Below are positions 17,900-26,415 of a stretch of DNA of 64,000 nt, piece by piece. The DNA comes from Rhodococcus gordoniae (GTDB taxonomy: Bacteria; Actinomycetota; Actinomycetes; Mycobacteriales; Mycobacteriaceae). The stretch covers positions 124,001 through 188,000 of the forward strand of contig NZ_LPZN01000003.1 of NCBI RefSeq assembly GCF_001646655.1, read 5' to 3'. The position numbers and the translations under genes are program-made. The notes under the pieces are model-generated. The model worked only from the letters and a program-made list of their open reading frames with translations. It was not told the origin of the DNA and ran no database searches. The first letter of the stretch is position 1; the number at the start of each line of letters is the position of its first letter.

Positions 17900-18276
17900 C
17901 GCCCGTTCTCGCCGCGCATGCGCTTCTCGAGGTCGGCTCGGTCGGTGCGGCGACGCTCGTCGACCGCGGCGATGCCCTCGTTGACACGACGGCGGAGCGC
18001 GGAGAACAGCACGAGCGAGACGGGCAGCGCGATGAGCACGCCGAACAGGGCGGCGACGAGGAGCGGGATTTCCACCCCGAACGCACGGGGAACGTAGAGA
18101 ATGAGCAGAGTGAGCACGACCACGAGGGCGAGCCGGGCCACCGAGTACAACGCGACGTCCCGGATCAGGGACCCGGTCCCCGTCCGGCGGCCGTCGGCCG
18201 TGGCGCCCCCGCCCCGAGGGTATGGGGTGCGCTGGGAAGGGGTATCCGAGGGTTCGTTCCGGCGTTCGTCGTTCAC
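17896..18276 (-). CDS. DUF4229 membrane protein
   Basis: 126 aa: a polar, proline-rich N-terminus, two hydrophobic segments ([18 protein letters not shown] and [21 protein letters not shown]), and a basic helical tail [20 protein letters not shown]. This is the DUF4229 layout, a family of unknown function in actinobacteria. Its stop overlaps the GTG of the PLP enzyme gene, so the two are co-expressed; whether they cooperate is unknown. ATG start at 18276. Confidence 0.8.
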   Translation of the reverse strand: MNDERRNEPSDTPSQRTPYPRGGGATADGRRTGTGSLIRDVALYSVARLALVVVLTLLILYVPRAFGVEIPLLVAALFGVLIALPVSLVLFSALRRRVNEGIAAVDERRRTDRADLEKRMRGENGR

Positions 18277-18430
18277 CAGTCCAGGTTAACCGGCCGCCGG
18301 GACCACGAGTTCGGAGACGATTGCCGGAAGTCGGACATCCGTCCGTTTTGTCTATTACTTCCGCTTTACCAACCGTAGACCGTTCGAGCAACCAGGGGTG
18401 TCGGTGCCACCATGGGCTTGGACATCCCGA

Positions 18431-18463
18431 TCGAACAACTCGATCGCGTCGAACAACTCGATC
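18431..18463 (+). repeat. Two direct copies of a 15-base sequence upstream of bldC
   Basis: TCGAACAACTCGATC occurs at 18431-18445 and again at 18449-18463, an 18-base period. The pair ends 24 bases before the bldC ATG. An alternative reading frame starting at 18412 would encode [12 protein letters not shown] across it. Confidence 0.6.
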
Positions 18464-18487
18464 ACGACAACCGGGAGGACATTCGCA

Positions 18488-18697
18488 ATGAGCGCACCCA
18501 CTTTCAACGGCGCGAAGGAATCCCTGCTGACCCCGGGTCAGGTGGCGGCCCTGTTCCATGTGGATCCCAAGACCGTCACCCGATGGGCCCACGCCGGCCG
18601 ACTGGGCTCGCTGCGGACCCCGGGCGGGCACCGCCGCTTCCGTGAGTCGGAGGTCCTGGCACTCCTCCGCTCGCTCACCACCGAAGCAACGCGCTGA
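18488..18697 (+). CDS. bldC: BldC-family DNA-binding protein
   Basis: 69 aa. The MerR-like winged helix-turn-helix is the whole protein: [40 protein letters not shown], then [11 protein letters not shown]. This matches BldC, which in Streptomyces binds direct repeats cooperatively and delays differentiation; in rhodococci its regulon is unknown. The ATG at 18488 follows GGGAGGAC at good distance. It is single-gene, with a 210-base upstream gap containing direct repeats and an AT-rich patch. Confidence 0.88.
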   Translation: MSAPTFNGAKESLLTPGQVAALFHVDPKTVTRWAHAGRLGSLRTPGGHRRFRESEVLALLRSLTTEATR

Positions 18698-18903
18698 TCG
18701 GAGCACGCACGACTCTTCGAGTCGGCACATCGCACTTCCGGCGTGCACCTACCGGGCCTCGTCCGCCCACTCGCGGAACCCACGTGCCGGACCCGGTTCC
18801 GCACACATAGACTGTGGACGAACCGTGCTGCGCGCGCCGCAGCCCGGAGGTGCACGGCGAGGGCGCATCCTCGTCCGGCACTGCCACGGTCAGGAGGTGC
18901 AAC

Positions 18904-19104
18904 GTGCTCTATCTGTTGGCACTCATCGGTGCGGTGACCCTCGCCGTCCTGCTGTGGAAGGCGTACGGTCCCGCATCTCGTCCGCCGACCCGCGTGGTCG
19001 GCCCGGACGACGATCCCGACTTCCTGTGGAAGGTCGATCGCGAGGTGCACCGCCGCCGCAGCGGCGACGGCACGACCGAGTCCGATCAGGAGCGGGGCGA
19101 CTGA
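18904..19104 (+). CDS. Small single-helix membrane protein (Rv0531 position)
   Basis: 66 aa: an N-terminal membrane helix (LYLLALIGAVTLAVLLWKAYG) followed by a charged cytoplasmic tail with PDDDPDFLWKVDREVHRR. GTG start with a strong AGGAGGTG ribosome site. It converges with the ParA/MinD-like gene and their 3' ends overlap by 19 bases. The same spot beside that ATPase holds a small membrane protein in mycobacteria. Function unknown. Confidence 0.72.
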   Translation: MLYLLALIGAVTLAVLLWKAYGPASRPPTRVVGPDDDPDFLWKVDREVHRRRSGDGTTESDQERGD

Positions 19105-20141
19105 CCGCTCGCACTGCGGACCGAACCACCGGCCGAACCGTCGCGTCCCTGCGCGTCGCGCCACCGGCCTTCGTTCCGCTGGGCGCCGAAACCGTCTGCG
19201 ATATCCGCGGCGAGTCCGAGGAGGGCCCGCCGCGTTCTCCTGTGCACCCGCTCCAGGTCGATCTCCGCGCCTTCTTCGAGGTGGGGATCGAAAGGTAGGA
19301 CGTGTACCGTGCGGCAACGCTGTTCGAAATGCCGCACCACGAGGTCGAGATCGACCTTGCCCGATCCCGGCCGCACCGCGTTGACCACGGCCACCGATCG
19401 CTCGACGAGTTCGCGGTAACCGTGTGCGTCGAGCCAGTCGAGCGTCGCCGAGGCGCTGCGGGCGCCGTCCACCGAACCCGAACTGATCACGACCAGCGTG
19501 TCGGCGTTCTCGAGGATCGCGCTCATGGCCGAGTGCATGAGTCCGGTCCCGCAATCCGTGAGCACGATGCTGTAGAACCGGTCGAGCAGGCCCAGCGTCC
19601 GCTCGTAGTCGCCGGCGCTGAACGCCTCGGAGACCGCCGGGTCGGTGTCCGAGGCGAGCACCTCGAGACGGTGCGTGTTCTGCGAGGTGTAGGCGCGGAC
19701 GTCCGCATACGTCTCGAGCAGTGCCTGGTCGCGCAGCAGTGTGCGCACGGTGGCCGGAGTCTGGTCGGCCACCTTCTGGCTCAGCGTGCCCCGGTCCGGA
19801 TTCGCGTCGACCGCGACGACCCGATCACCGCGCAGCTCTGCGAAGGTCGAGCCGAGGGTGACCGTCGTGGTCGTCTTCCCCACCCCGCCCTTGAGGCTCA
19901 GCAGGGCGATCCGATGGCAGCCGTACAACGGTGCACGGACCCGCTCGGCCAGCTCGTCCTTGCGTTGCTGCCGGAAACTCTCCCCGACGTGGACGCGACC
20001 ACCGGTCGCCCGGTGGACCACCCGCCGCCAGCCCTTCCGCGGCGGGGCTGCGACCGGCCGTACCAACAGCGACGAATCCAGCGCTGTCGCATCCAGAGCG
20101 TTCCCGTCGAGCCCCCACGACTCGATACCGGACCCATCCAC
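19086..20141 (-). CDS. MinD/ParA-like ATPase (Rv0530 type)
   Basis: 351 aa. A 70-residue disordered N-terminus precedes a SIMIBI-class ATPase domain: deviant Walker A KGGVGKTTTT at 84-93, VVAVDANPDRGTL (switch I region) and Walker B-like IVLTDCGTGLMHSA. The closest family I recall is the Rv0530/EspI-like MinD group. These act as spatial or secretion-linked switches, but no target is evident. GTG start with GGGGGGAG upstream. It lies downstream of ccsB on the same strand, separated by a strong hairpin. Confidence 0.8.
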   Translation of the reverse strand: MDGSGIESWGLDGNALDATALDSSLLVRPVAAPPRKGWRRVVHRATGGRVHVGESFRQQRKDELAERVRAPLYGCHRIALLSLKGGVGKTTTTVTLGSTFAELRGDRVVAVDANPDRGTLSQKVADQTPATVRTLLRDQALLETYADVRAYTSQNTHRLEVLASDTDPAVSEAFSAGDYERTLGLLDRFYSIVLTDCGTGLMHSAMSAILENADTLVVISSGSVDGARSASATLDWLDAHGYRELVERSVAVVNAVRPGSGKVDLDLVVRHFEQRCRTVHVLPFDPHLEEGAEIDLERVHRRTRRALLGLAADIADGFGAQRNEGRWRDAQGRDGSAGGSVRSASGQSPRS

Positions 20142-20149
20142 CGCGTTCT

Positions 20150-20180
20150 CCCCCCGTCGACTGTCACGGACGACGGGGGG
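20150..20180 (-). terminator. Hairpin after the ccs operon
   Basis: Perfect 10-base arms CCCCCCGTCG (20150-20159) and CGACGGGGGG (20171-20180) with an 11-base loop. It sits in the 51-base gap between ccsB and the ATPase gene. There is no T-run, as usual in these genomes, so it may attenuate rather than stop transcription. Confidence 0.55.
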
Positions 20181-20192
20181 ACGATAGCAGCC

Positions 20193-21164
20193 TCAGTTGA
20201 GCCCGGCGTACGAGTGCAGGCCCGAGACCACCATGTTGATGATGAACAGGTTGAACAGCATCGCGACGAACCCGACGACGTTGATCCAGGCCGCACGGGT
20301 GTTACGCCATCCGGAGGTCGCGCGGGCGTGCAGATAGGCGGCGTAGACCACCCATGTGATGAACGAGACCGTCTCCTTCGGGTCCCATCCCCAGAACCGT
20401 CCCCATGCCGCCTCGGCCCAGATCGCACCGAGGATGATGCCGACACCGAAGAGCGGGAACCCGATGATCGTGGTGCGGTAGGCGAGCCGATCGAGGGTCT
20501 GGGCGTCCGGCAGACGCTCCGCGAGCGCTGCGAACACTCCGCTGTGCTCCTCGCCCTTCGGGAAGCGGATCCGCAGAAGGAACAGCAGACTCGCCACGCC
20601 CGAGACGAGGAAGATGCCGCTGCCGACACTGATGATCGTCACGTGGATCGGCAACCAGAACGACTGCAGGGCGGGAACCACGGGAGCAGCGTCGGCGTAC
20701 AGCACCGTCGCCGCGAGGAACATGAGGATCAGGACGGGGGCCAGCAGGTAGACCCACATCGTGCGGTAGGCCGGCCTGCGCAGGACGACCAGGCCGAAGA
20801 TCACAGCGGCGGCGCACGCCATCGCCACGAACTCGTACATGTTGCCCAGCGGGAACCGCTCGGTGGCCAGGCCGCGCAGCACGATGGAAGCGACCTGCAG
20901 TCCGGCGACCACGACGACCAGTGCGCGTCCCATGTTGCCGACACGCTGCGACAGGGTGCGCCCGGGGGTCTGGTCGATCCGTCCCGGTCCGGCAGGGGCC
21001 GATCGGGTGCCGGCGGCCACGAGTTCGCGTTCCCGCTGCGCCACCAGGTCGGCCCGGTGGGTCGCGTACTCGGCGACGAGCAGCACCAGCGCCAGCACGA
21101 GCACCGCGAACGCCGATTCGAAGGCCCAGTCGCTGTACCGCGCGAGGGTGTCGTTCTGTGTCAT
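20193..21164 (-). CDS. ccsB: Cytochrome c biogenesis protein CcsB (haem handling, CcsA family)
   Basis: 323 aa polytopic membrane protein of system II cytochrome c maturation. The haem-binding tryptophan-rich motif is WGRFWGWDPKETVSF, and conserved histidines occur near HVTIIS, AAYLHARA and SGLHSYAG. With ResB it exports haem and attaches it to apocytochrome c outside the membrane. ATG at 21164 overlaps the resB stop by one base. An N-terminal extension in the same frame to 21251 lies inside resB and is not real. Confidence 0.93.
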   Translation of the reverse strand: MTQNDTLARYSDWAFESAFAVLVLALVLLVAEYATHRADLVAQRERELVAAGTRSAPAGPGRIDQTPGRTLSQRVGNMGRALVVVVAGLQVASIVLRGLATERFPLGNMYEFVAMACAAAVIFGLVVLRRPAYRTMWVYLLAPVLILMFLAATVLYADAAPVVPALQSFWLPIHVTIISVGSGIFLVSGVASLLFLLRIRFPKGEEHSGVFAALAERLPDAQTLDRLAYRTTIIGFPLFGVGIILGAIWAEAAWGRFWGWDPKETVSFITWVVYAAYLHARATSGWRNTRAAWINVVGFVAMLFNLFIINMVVSGLHSYAGLN

Positions 21165-22831
21165 CAGTTCTTCTTCTCCTGTGCCGCCGGGGCGGAAGGT
21201 GCGTTGTCGCCGAGAAGGCGCTCGACCAGACGGTCGAACTCGTCTCCCCATCCGGCCTGATCGGTTCGTGCGAGGCCGCCGAGCTCTACTACGGTTCGTC
21301 GTTCACCGTCGATCACTGTACCGTCCGGGTACGCGCGTGCCCACACTCTGCGTCGTTTGACCAGCAGCGATACGAGCAGGCCGATCATCATGGAGATCGC
21401 CGCGACCAGCACCCACTGCTGAACCGGGTCGTGGGAGACCTGCAGGTTGACGAAGTCGGTGGCCTTGTCGAACCGCACCTCGGTGCCGTCGGCAAGTGTC
21501 ACGCTCTCCCCCGGACGCAGGTTGACGCGGTCCTGTTTCACGAGGCGTCCCTGATTGATCAGTTCCTTGCTGAGCGAGAACAGCGACTGCGGGCTGCCGG
21601 TGTCGAGACCGGAGTCGCCCTTGTAGATGTCGATGGCGACGGCCGGGTCCGTCATCGCCGGGAAGATCGATGTGAGCAGTGTGCCGTGGAACGACGCCGT
21701 CGGCGCGAACAGTCCCTCGATGGCGATCTGGTTCTTCCGGCGCTCGTCGGCGTCGGGGAACATGCCGCCGGGCGGGTCGAAGCGCATCGCGCCGCTGCTG
21801 AGGAAGGTCGTCGCGTCGTCCGGTGCCCACTGCAGCGTCTCGGTACGGGTCTCACCGTTCGGCCAGGTGACCGTGAAGGTCGGGGCGTAGCCGTGGCCCT
21901 GCAGGTACACACGGTCGCTGCCGACCCGCAGCGGATGATTGACCTTCAACTGCGCGTCGCGCCAGGTGTTCGTGACGAGATCGTCGCCGTACTGGTACTC
22001 GATGTCGGAGGTGAACATCTCCGCCTGCCCGTTGTCGAGATAGTCGGCGGCGAAGGTGTGCACCCGTACGCACATCGGGTTCAGTCCGGTCCCGTCGAGC
22101 GTGAGACCGGCCCGGAAGGAGTCGAAGGACGCCGGTGATGTCGTGCAGAACTCCTGACCGTTCGCCACGAGGATGCGCTGACCCTCGTAGCCGAGAAGCT
22201 TGCCTGCGGCGACCGCGACGAGCAGTCCGACGAGGGAGATGTGGAAGACCAGGTTGCCGGCCTCGCGCAGATAGCCCTTCTCGGCGGAGAGGGTCATCTC
22301 GCCGTCGCGCTCCCGGGCACCGCCCTCGCGACGCGCGATCTTCCATCCGCGCAACTGCCCCTGGATGTGCTCGAGGACCGCCTCGGGGGTCTCGGCCACT
22401 GTGGTCTGCACATGATGCGGAAGACGCTTCAGGTTGCGGGGTGCGGGGACCGGCGGTGTCCGCAGGGCGCGCAGATGCTCGACGCAACGCGGCAGGATGC
22501 AGCCGACCAGCGAGACGAACAGCAGCACGTAGATCGCGGTGAACCAGAAGCTGCCGAAGACGTCGAACAGCTCGAGCCGGTCCATGATCGGGCCGAGGGC
22601 CGGACGTGCCGCGATGTACTCGTCGACCTTCTGGTTGTTGAGGCTGCGCTGCGGCAGGAGCGCGCCGGGGATCGCGGCGAGGGCGAGCAGGAACAACAGG
22701 ACCAGGGCGGTCCGCATCGACGTCAGGCCGCGCCAGGTGTTCCGGACGAGCGCGGCGGCACGTCCGGCCGTGCTCTGCCGGGGCGGAGGCGAGGGTTGCG
22801 GGGCGGGCGTCGGGGTGTGTGTCGCGGTCAT
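21164..22831 (-). CDS. resB: Cytochrome c biogenesis protein ResB (Ccs1)
   Basis: 555 aa with the ResB plan: Pro-rich N-terminus, a first membrane helix after WRGLTSMRTALVLLFLLALA, two more helices (FTAIYVLLFVSLVGCILP; GNLVFHISLVGLLVAVAAG), a large external domain, and a last helix WVLVAAISMMIGLLVSLLV. It holds apocytochrome and works with CcsB in haem ligation. The ATG overlaps the ccdA stop (ATGA). Length is normal for actinobacteria. Confidence 0.94.
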   Translation of the reverse strand: MTATHTPTPAPQPSPPPRQSTAGRAAALVRNTWRGLTSMRTALVLLFLLALAAIPGALLPQRSLNNQKVDEYIAARPALGPIMDRLELFDVFGSFWFTAIYVLLFVSLVGCILPRCVEHLRALRTPPVPAPRNLKRLPHHVQTTVAETPEAVLEHIQGQLRGWKIARREGGARERDGEMTLSAEKGYLREAGNLVFHISLVGLLVAVAAGKLLGYEGQRILVANGQEFCTTSPASFDSFRAGLTLDGTGLNPMCVRVHTFAADYLDNGQAEMFTSDIEYQYGDDLVTNTWRDAQLKVNHPLRVGSDRVYLQGHGYAPTFTVTWPNGETRTETLQWAPDDATTFLSSGAMRFDPPGGMFPDADERRKNQIAIEGLFAPTASFHGTLLTSIFPAMTDPAVAIDIYKGDSGLDTGSPQSLFSLSKELINQGRLVKQDRVNLRPGESVTLADGTEVRFDKATDFVNLQVSHDPVQQWVLVAAISMMIGLLVSLLVKRRRVWARAYPDGTVIDGERRTVVELGGLARTDQAGWGDEFDRLVERLLGDNAPSAPAAQEKKN

Positions 22832-23649
22832 ACGGGCAGAGTCACTTCCGAGATGAACGAGTCACGGATCCAGGACACGAACAGGTCCCATGCGCCGGTG
22901 ACGAGAGCGATACCGACGGCCACGAGCATCAGGCCGCCGACGATTTGCACGGTACGCGCGTGCGTCCGCAGCCAGCCGACTCCCCGCAATGCCCGCGCCG
23001 AACCGAGGGCGAGCACGACGAACGGCAGTCCCAGACCGAGGCAGTACGCGACGATCAACGCGACCCCACGGGCTGCGGTCGTACCCTCCGTACCCGCCGC
23101 GAGCGAGATCACCCCCGCGAGGGTGGGGCCGAGACAGGGGGTCCACCCGAGCGCGAACACCGCGCCGAGCAGCGGCGCTCCTGCCAGATTGGAGATGCGG
23201 CGCGGGGTCGGCCGGGTGTCGCGCTGCAGAGCCGGCACGAGGCCGAGGAAGACCAGACCCATGACGATCGTGATCACACCACCGACCCGCATGAGCAGTT
23301 CACGGTTGACGGCGAGCGCGGAGATCGCACCGAAGATCGAGACCGTCGCGAGGACGAACACCACCGTGAAACCCGCGACGAACAGTCCGGCAGCACCGGC
23401 GACCCGGAGCCGTCCGTCGCTGCGGAGCGTCGTCGTACGGGTACCGGCCTGCTCCGCGGTCACGGCCGGAGCCTCGGCTCCCACCACCCCGGCGAGATAG
23501 GACAGATAACCGGGAACGAGCGGCACCACACAGGGCGACGCGAAGGAGACGAGACCGGCGAGCAGGCACGCGCCCATCGCCAGCAGCAACGGACCCGACA
23601 GGGCCGCGTTCTGGAAGGTCTCGCCGATACCCGACGCCAGGATCGTCAT
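22828..23649 (-). CDS. ccdA: Thiol-disulfide electron carrier CcdA
   Basis: 273 aa membrane protein of the DsbD/CcdA family passing electrons from cytosolic thioredoxin to extracytoplasmic TlpA-like proteins. The two redox cysteines are in SFASPCVVPLVPGYLSYL (first helix) and LGWTPCLGPTLAGV (fourth helix), both in the family's PC context. About six to seven helices. ATG overlaps the tlpA stop by one base. It feeds reductant for keeping apocytochrome cysteines free. Confidence 0.94.
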   Translation of the reverse strand: MTILASGIGETFQNAALSGPLLLAMGACLLAGLVSFASPCVVPLVPGYLSYLAGVVGAEAPAVTAEQAGTRTTTLRSDGRLRVAGAAGLFVAGFTVVFVLATVSIFGAISALAVNRELLMRVGGVITIVMGLVFLGLVPALQRDTRPTPRRISNLAGAPLLGAVFALGWTPCLGPTLAGVISLAAGTEGTTAARGVALIVAYCLGLGLPFVVLALGSARALRGVGWLRTHARTVQIVGGLMLVAVGIALVTGAWDLFVSWIRDSFISEVTLPV

Positions 23650-24254
23650 CACCGCTCCGTCTCCGGCTCTGCCGCGACCCGCTCGACGACCGGCTGCAGG
23701 TCCTCGGCGAGCAACTCCGTCAGGTACACCGCGGCCACCCGGTGCTCCCGGTCGAGCACGACCGTCGTCGGCACCACCGAGGTCGGATAGTTCCGTCCGA
23801 GCGCGAGAAGCGAGCGCATCGGCGGGTCGTAGATCGACGGATAGCCGATCCGCTGATCGGTCACGAAGTCCTGGGCCTTGTCGCGCTGGCTGTCGCGCAC
23901 GTTGATGCCGAGGAACTGCACCCCGAGATCCTTGGTGGCCTCGTAGACCCGTTCGAGATCGTCGGCTTCGCTGCGGCAGGGGGCGCACCACTGGCCCCAC
24001 ACGTTGAGCACGACCACCTGTCCCTCGTAATCGTCGAGGGAGAGGGTCTCGCCCTCGTTCATGAGGTCTTCCCCGGACAGTTCCCCGAGGGTGCCGCGCT
24101 CGGCCGGGGGGTCGTAGAAGATGCGGGTCTGCCCACCGGGCGAGACGAAGTCGAACGTTCCGCCGGTGGCGACGGCGTCGTCGCCGGTGGCACAGGAGGT
24201 GAGAAGAACGGCGCCGCAGAGCGCAACGACGGCCGCCCGGAGCACTCTTCTCAT
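23649..24254 (-). CDS. TlpA/ResA-like thioredoxin lipoprotein
   Basis: 201 aa. A lipobox LLTSC puts the lipidated cysteine at residue 21, so the mature protein is anchored outside the membrane. The thioredoxin active site WCAPC is at 89-93 and the cis-proline region VVPTTVVLD follows. It reduces apocytochrome c cysteines, fed by CcdA next door. ATG at 24254 overlaps the phosphatase stop (ATGA). The 1-base overlap with ccdA fits a tightly coupled operon. Confidence 0.92.
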   Translation of the reverse strand: MRRVLRAAVVALCGAVLLTSCATGDDAVATGGTFDFVSPGGQTRIFYDPPAERGTLGELSGEDLMNEGETLSLDDYEGQVVVLNVWGQWCAPCRSEADDLERVYEATKDLGVQFLGINVRDSQRDKAQDFVTDQRIGYPSIYDPPMRSLLALGRNYPTSVVPTTVVLDREHRVAAVYLTELLAEDLQPVVERVAAEPETER

Positions 24255-24901
24255 GCGCCGTGGACGTTGGGGTCGGAGGCGCCGGCCGGTTCGGAGTACA
24301 CCAGGTCGACGAGGGTGTCGCCCTCGTAGACCAGGGAGGTCAGCGACGCGAGGCTGCACTGGCGGCGGCGCGGATCGTGCCACAGGCGCTCGCCCTCGAG
24401 GAACCGGCGCAGCGTCCACACCGGAAGCTGGTGACTCACGCACACCGCTTCGCGTCCCGCCGCGGCCACGCGCGCGGCGTTGACGGCGGCGAGCATGCGG
24501 TGGGCGATCTGCAGGTAGGGCTCCCCCCACGACGGCGTGAACGGATCGCGCAGCTTCCACCAGTGCCGGGGCCGGGCGAGCGCACCGTCGCCGACCGAGA
24601 CCTTGAGGCCCTCGAAGTCGTTGGCCGCCTCGATGAGGTTCTCGTCGGTGCGGATCTGCAGTCCGTGCTTCTCCGCGATCGGAGCGGCCGTCTGCTGCGC
24701 CCGGTCGAGCGGCGATGCGACCACGTGCGCGATGTCGTGGTCGGCCAGCGAGGCCGCGACCGCTCGTGCCTGCGCTTCGCCGGTCACCGACAACCGGAAT
24801 CCGGCCAGGCGACCGTAGAGGATGCCGGAGGGGTTGTGTACCTCTCCGTGGCGGAGCACGTGCACGATCGTGCGGGTCTCGGACGGGGCGGCGTCGGTCA
24901 C
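24251..24901 (-). CDS. Histidine phosphatase-superfamily protein (phosphoglycerate mutase-like)
   Basis: 216 aa. The catalytic RHGE is at 17-20 (HVLRHGEVHNPSGILYGR); the second half has the proton donor glutamate region (NLIEAANDFEGL) and the second histidine in VCVSHQLPVWTLRRF. It belongs to the phosphoglycerate mutase/phosphatase superfamily; substrate unknown. GTG start at 24901, with the frame open further upstream. It sits between hemL and tlpA, as Rv0525 does in M. tuberculosis. Confidence 0.85.
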   Translation of the reverse strand: MTDAAPSETRTIVHVLRHGEVHNPSGILYGRLAGFRLSVTGEAQARAVAASLADHDIAHVVASPLDRAQQTAAPIAEKHGLQIRTDENLIEAANDFEGLKVSVGDGALARPRHWWKLRDPFTPSWGEPYLQIAHRMLAAVNAARVAAAGREAVCVSHQLPVWTLRRFLEGERLWHDPRRRQCSLASLTSLVYEGDTLVDLVYSEPAGASDPNVHGA

Positions 24902-24963
24902 GTCGATTGTTCCTCGAGGGGTGTGGAAGGGGCGGGAGTTCGTCGGCAGGGAACGCGGTGGGG

Positions 24964-26289
24964 TTACGGCGCGGTCGCCGCCGCAGCCGCGCGGGCGGCG
25001 TGCGGCAGGGCATCGGCGATCCGCGAGAACGCGTCGTCGTCGAGCGCGGACGAGACGAACCACGTCTCGAAGGCGCTCGGGGGCGCGTAGACGCCACGCT
25101 GGAGCAGAGAGTGGAAGAAGGCCGGGAACCGCCAGGTCTGCGCAGCCTTGGCCTGGTCGTAGTTCGTCACCGGCTCATCGGTGAAGAAGACGCTCAGCAG
25201 AGTGCCGGCGTTCTGGACGCGGTGCGGCACACCTTCGGCGGCCAGAGCCTCGCCGAGCAGGCGACCGAGGGTCTCGGCGTTGCGGTCCAGTGCGGCGTAG
25301 ACGTCGGCGTCGGCGGCCCGCAGGCTCGCGAGGCCGGCGGCGACGGCGACAGGATTACCGGAGAGGGTGCCGGCCTGGTAGACCGGGCCGCTCGGGGCGA
25401 GATGGGCCATCACGTCGGCGCGACCGCCGAAGGCCGCGGCAGGCAGACCACCGCTCATGACCTTGCCGAAGGTCATGAGGTCGCCGGAGACGCCGTCGAT
25501 GCCGTGCCAGCCGGTCGGGCTCGCACGGAAGCCGGTCATCACCTCGTCCATGATCAGCAGCGCGCCGTGCTCGCGGGTGAGCCCGCGGAGCCCCTCGTTG
25601 AAGCCGGGCACCGGCGGAACCGTTCCCATGTTGCCGGCGGCAGCCTCGGTGATGACCGCCGCGATCTCGCCGGGGTTCGCTTCGAAGGCGTCGCGTACGG
25701 CGTCGAGGTCGTTGTAGGGGACGACGATGGTGTCACCGGCCTGGGCACCGGTGACCCCCGGCGAGGTGGGCAGACCGAAGGTCGCGAGACCGGAACCGGC
25801 GTCGGCGAGCAGGGCGTCGACGTGACCGTGATAACAGCCGGCGAACTTCACGATCTTCGATCGTCCGGTGAATCCGCGCGCGAGGCGGACCGCACTCATG
25901 GTCGCCTCGGTGCCGGAATTGACGAGCCGGACCTGCTCGACGGGCGCGATGCGAGCGACGATCTCCTCGGCGAGTTCGACCTCACCTTCGGTGGGTGCAC
26001 CGAACGACAGACCGGCGACGGCGGTGGACCGGACCGCCTCGACGACGGCGGGATGAGCGTGCCCGAGAATCATCGGACCCCAGGAACACACCAGGTCGAC
26101 ATAGGTATTGCCGTCGACGTCGGTGAGCAGCGGACCCGATCCCGACGCGAAGAAGGGGGGATTGCCGCCGACCGATCCGAACGCGCGGACCGGAGAGTTG
26201 ACGCCCCCCGGTGTCACCTTCGATGCCCGGTGGAAGAGTGCGGCGGATCGAGTGTCGTGGGTGGACGAAGCATCGGGGGTCGCAGTCAC
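24964..26289 (-). CDS. hemL: Glutamate-1-semialdehyde 2,1-aminomutase HemL
   Basis: 441 aa PLP aminomutase converting glutamate-1-semialdehyde to 5-aminolevulinate. Motifs: [19 protein letters not shown] at the start, [17 protein letters not shown], and the PLP lysine in [17 protein letters not shown]. The GTG at 26289 has GGAAG four to eight bases upstream; an ATG at 26331 would add a hydrophobic stretch not seen in HemL. It heads the run to ccsB, so haem synthesis and cytochrome c maturation are transcriptionally linked. Confidence 0.94.
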   Translation of the reverse strand: MTATPDASSTHDTRSAALFHRASKVTPGGVNSPVRAFGSVGGNPPFFASGSGPLLTDVDGNTYVDLVCSWGPMILGHAHPAVVEAVRSTAVAGLSFGAPTEGEVELAEEIVARIAPVEQVRLVNSGTEATMSAVRLARGFTGRSKIVKFAGCYHGHVDALLADAGSGLATFGLPTSPGVTGAQAGDTIVVPYNDLDAVRDAFEANPGEIAAVITEAAAGNMGTVPPVPGFNEGLRGLTREHGALLIMDEVMTGFRASPTGWHGIDGVSGDLMTFGKVMSGGLPAAAFGGRADVMAHLAPSGPVYQAGTLSGNPVAVAAGLASLRAADADVYAALDRNAETLGRLLGEALAAEGVPHRVQNAGTLLSVFFTDEPVTNYDQAKAAQTWRFPAFFHSLLQRGVYAPPSAFETWFVSSALDDDAFSRIADALPHAARAAAAATAP

Positions 26290-26402
26290 GACTTCCAGTG
26301 TCCGTAGTTTCGCGAGATTTGCCAAAAACACGGGTGATCAAACCTGATGTGTTTTTTCTCCCGTACCAGGAAAAAGGGACACCGTGAGTGACATGCCGCA
26401 CC

Positions 26403-26408
26403 TATCGT
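26403..26408 (+). promoter_or_regulatory. Probable -10 element (leaderless) of the acyl-CoA oxidase-like gene
   Basis: TATCGT fits TANNNT and ends 7 bases before the ATG at 26416. Confidence 0.45.
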
Positions 26409-26415
26409 CTGAGGC

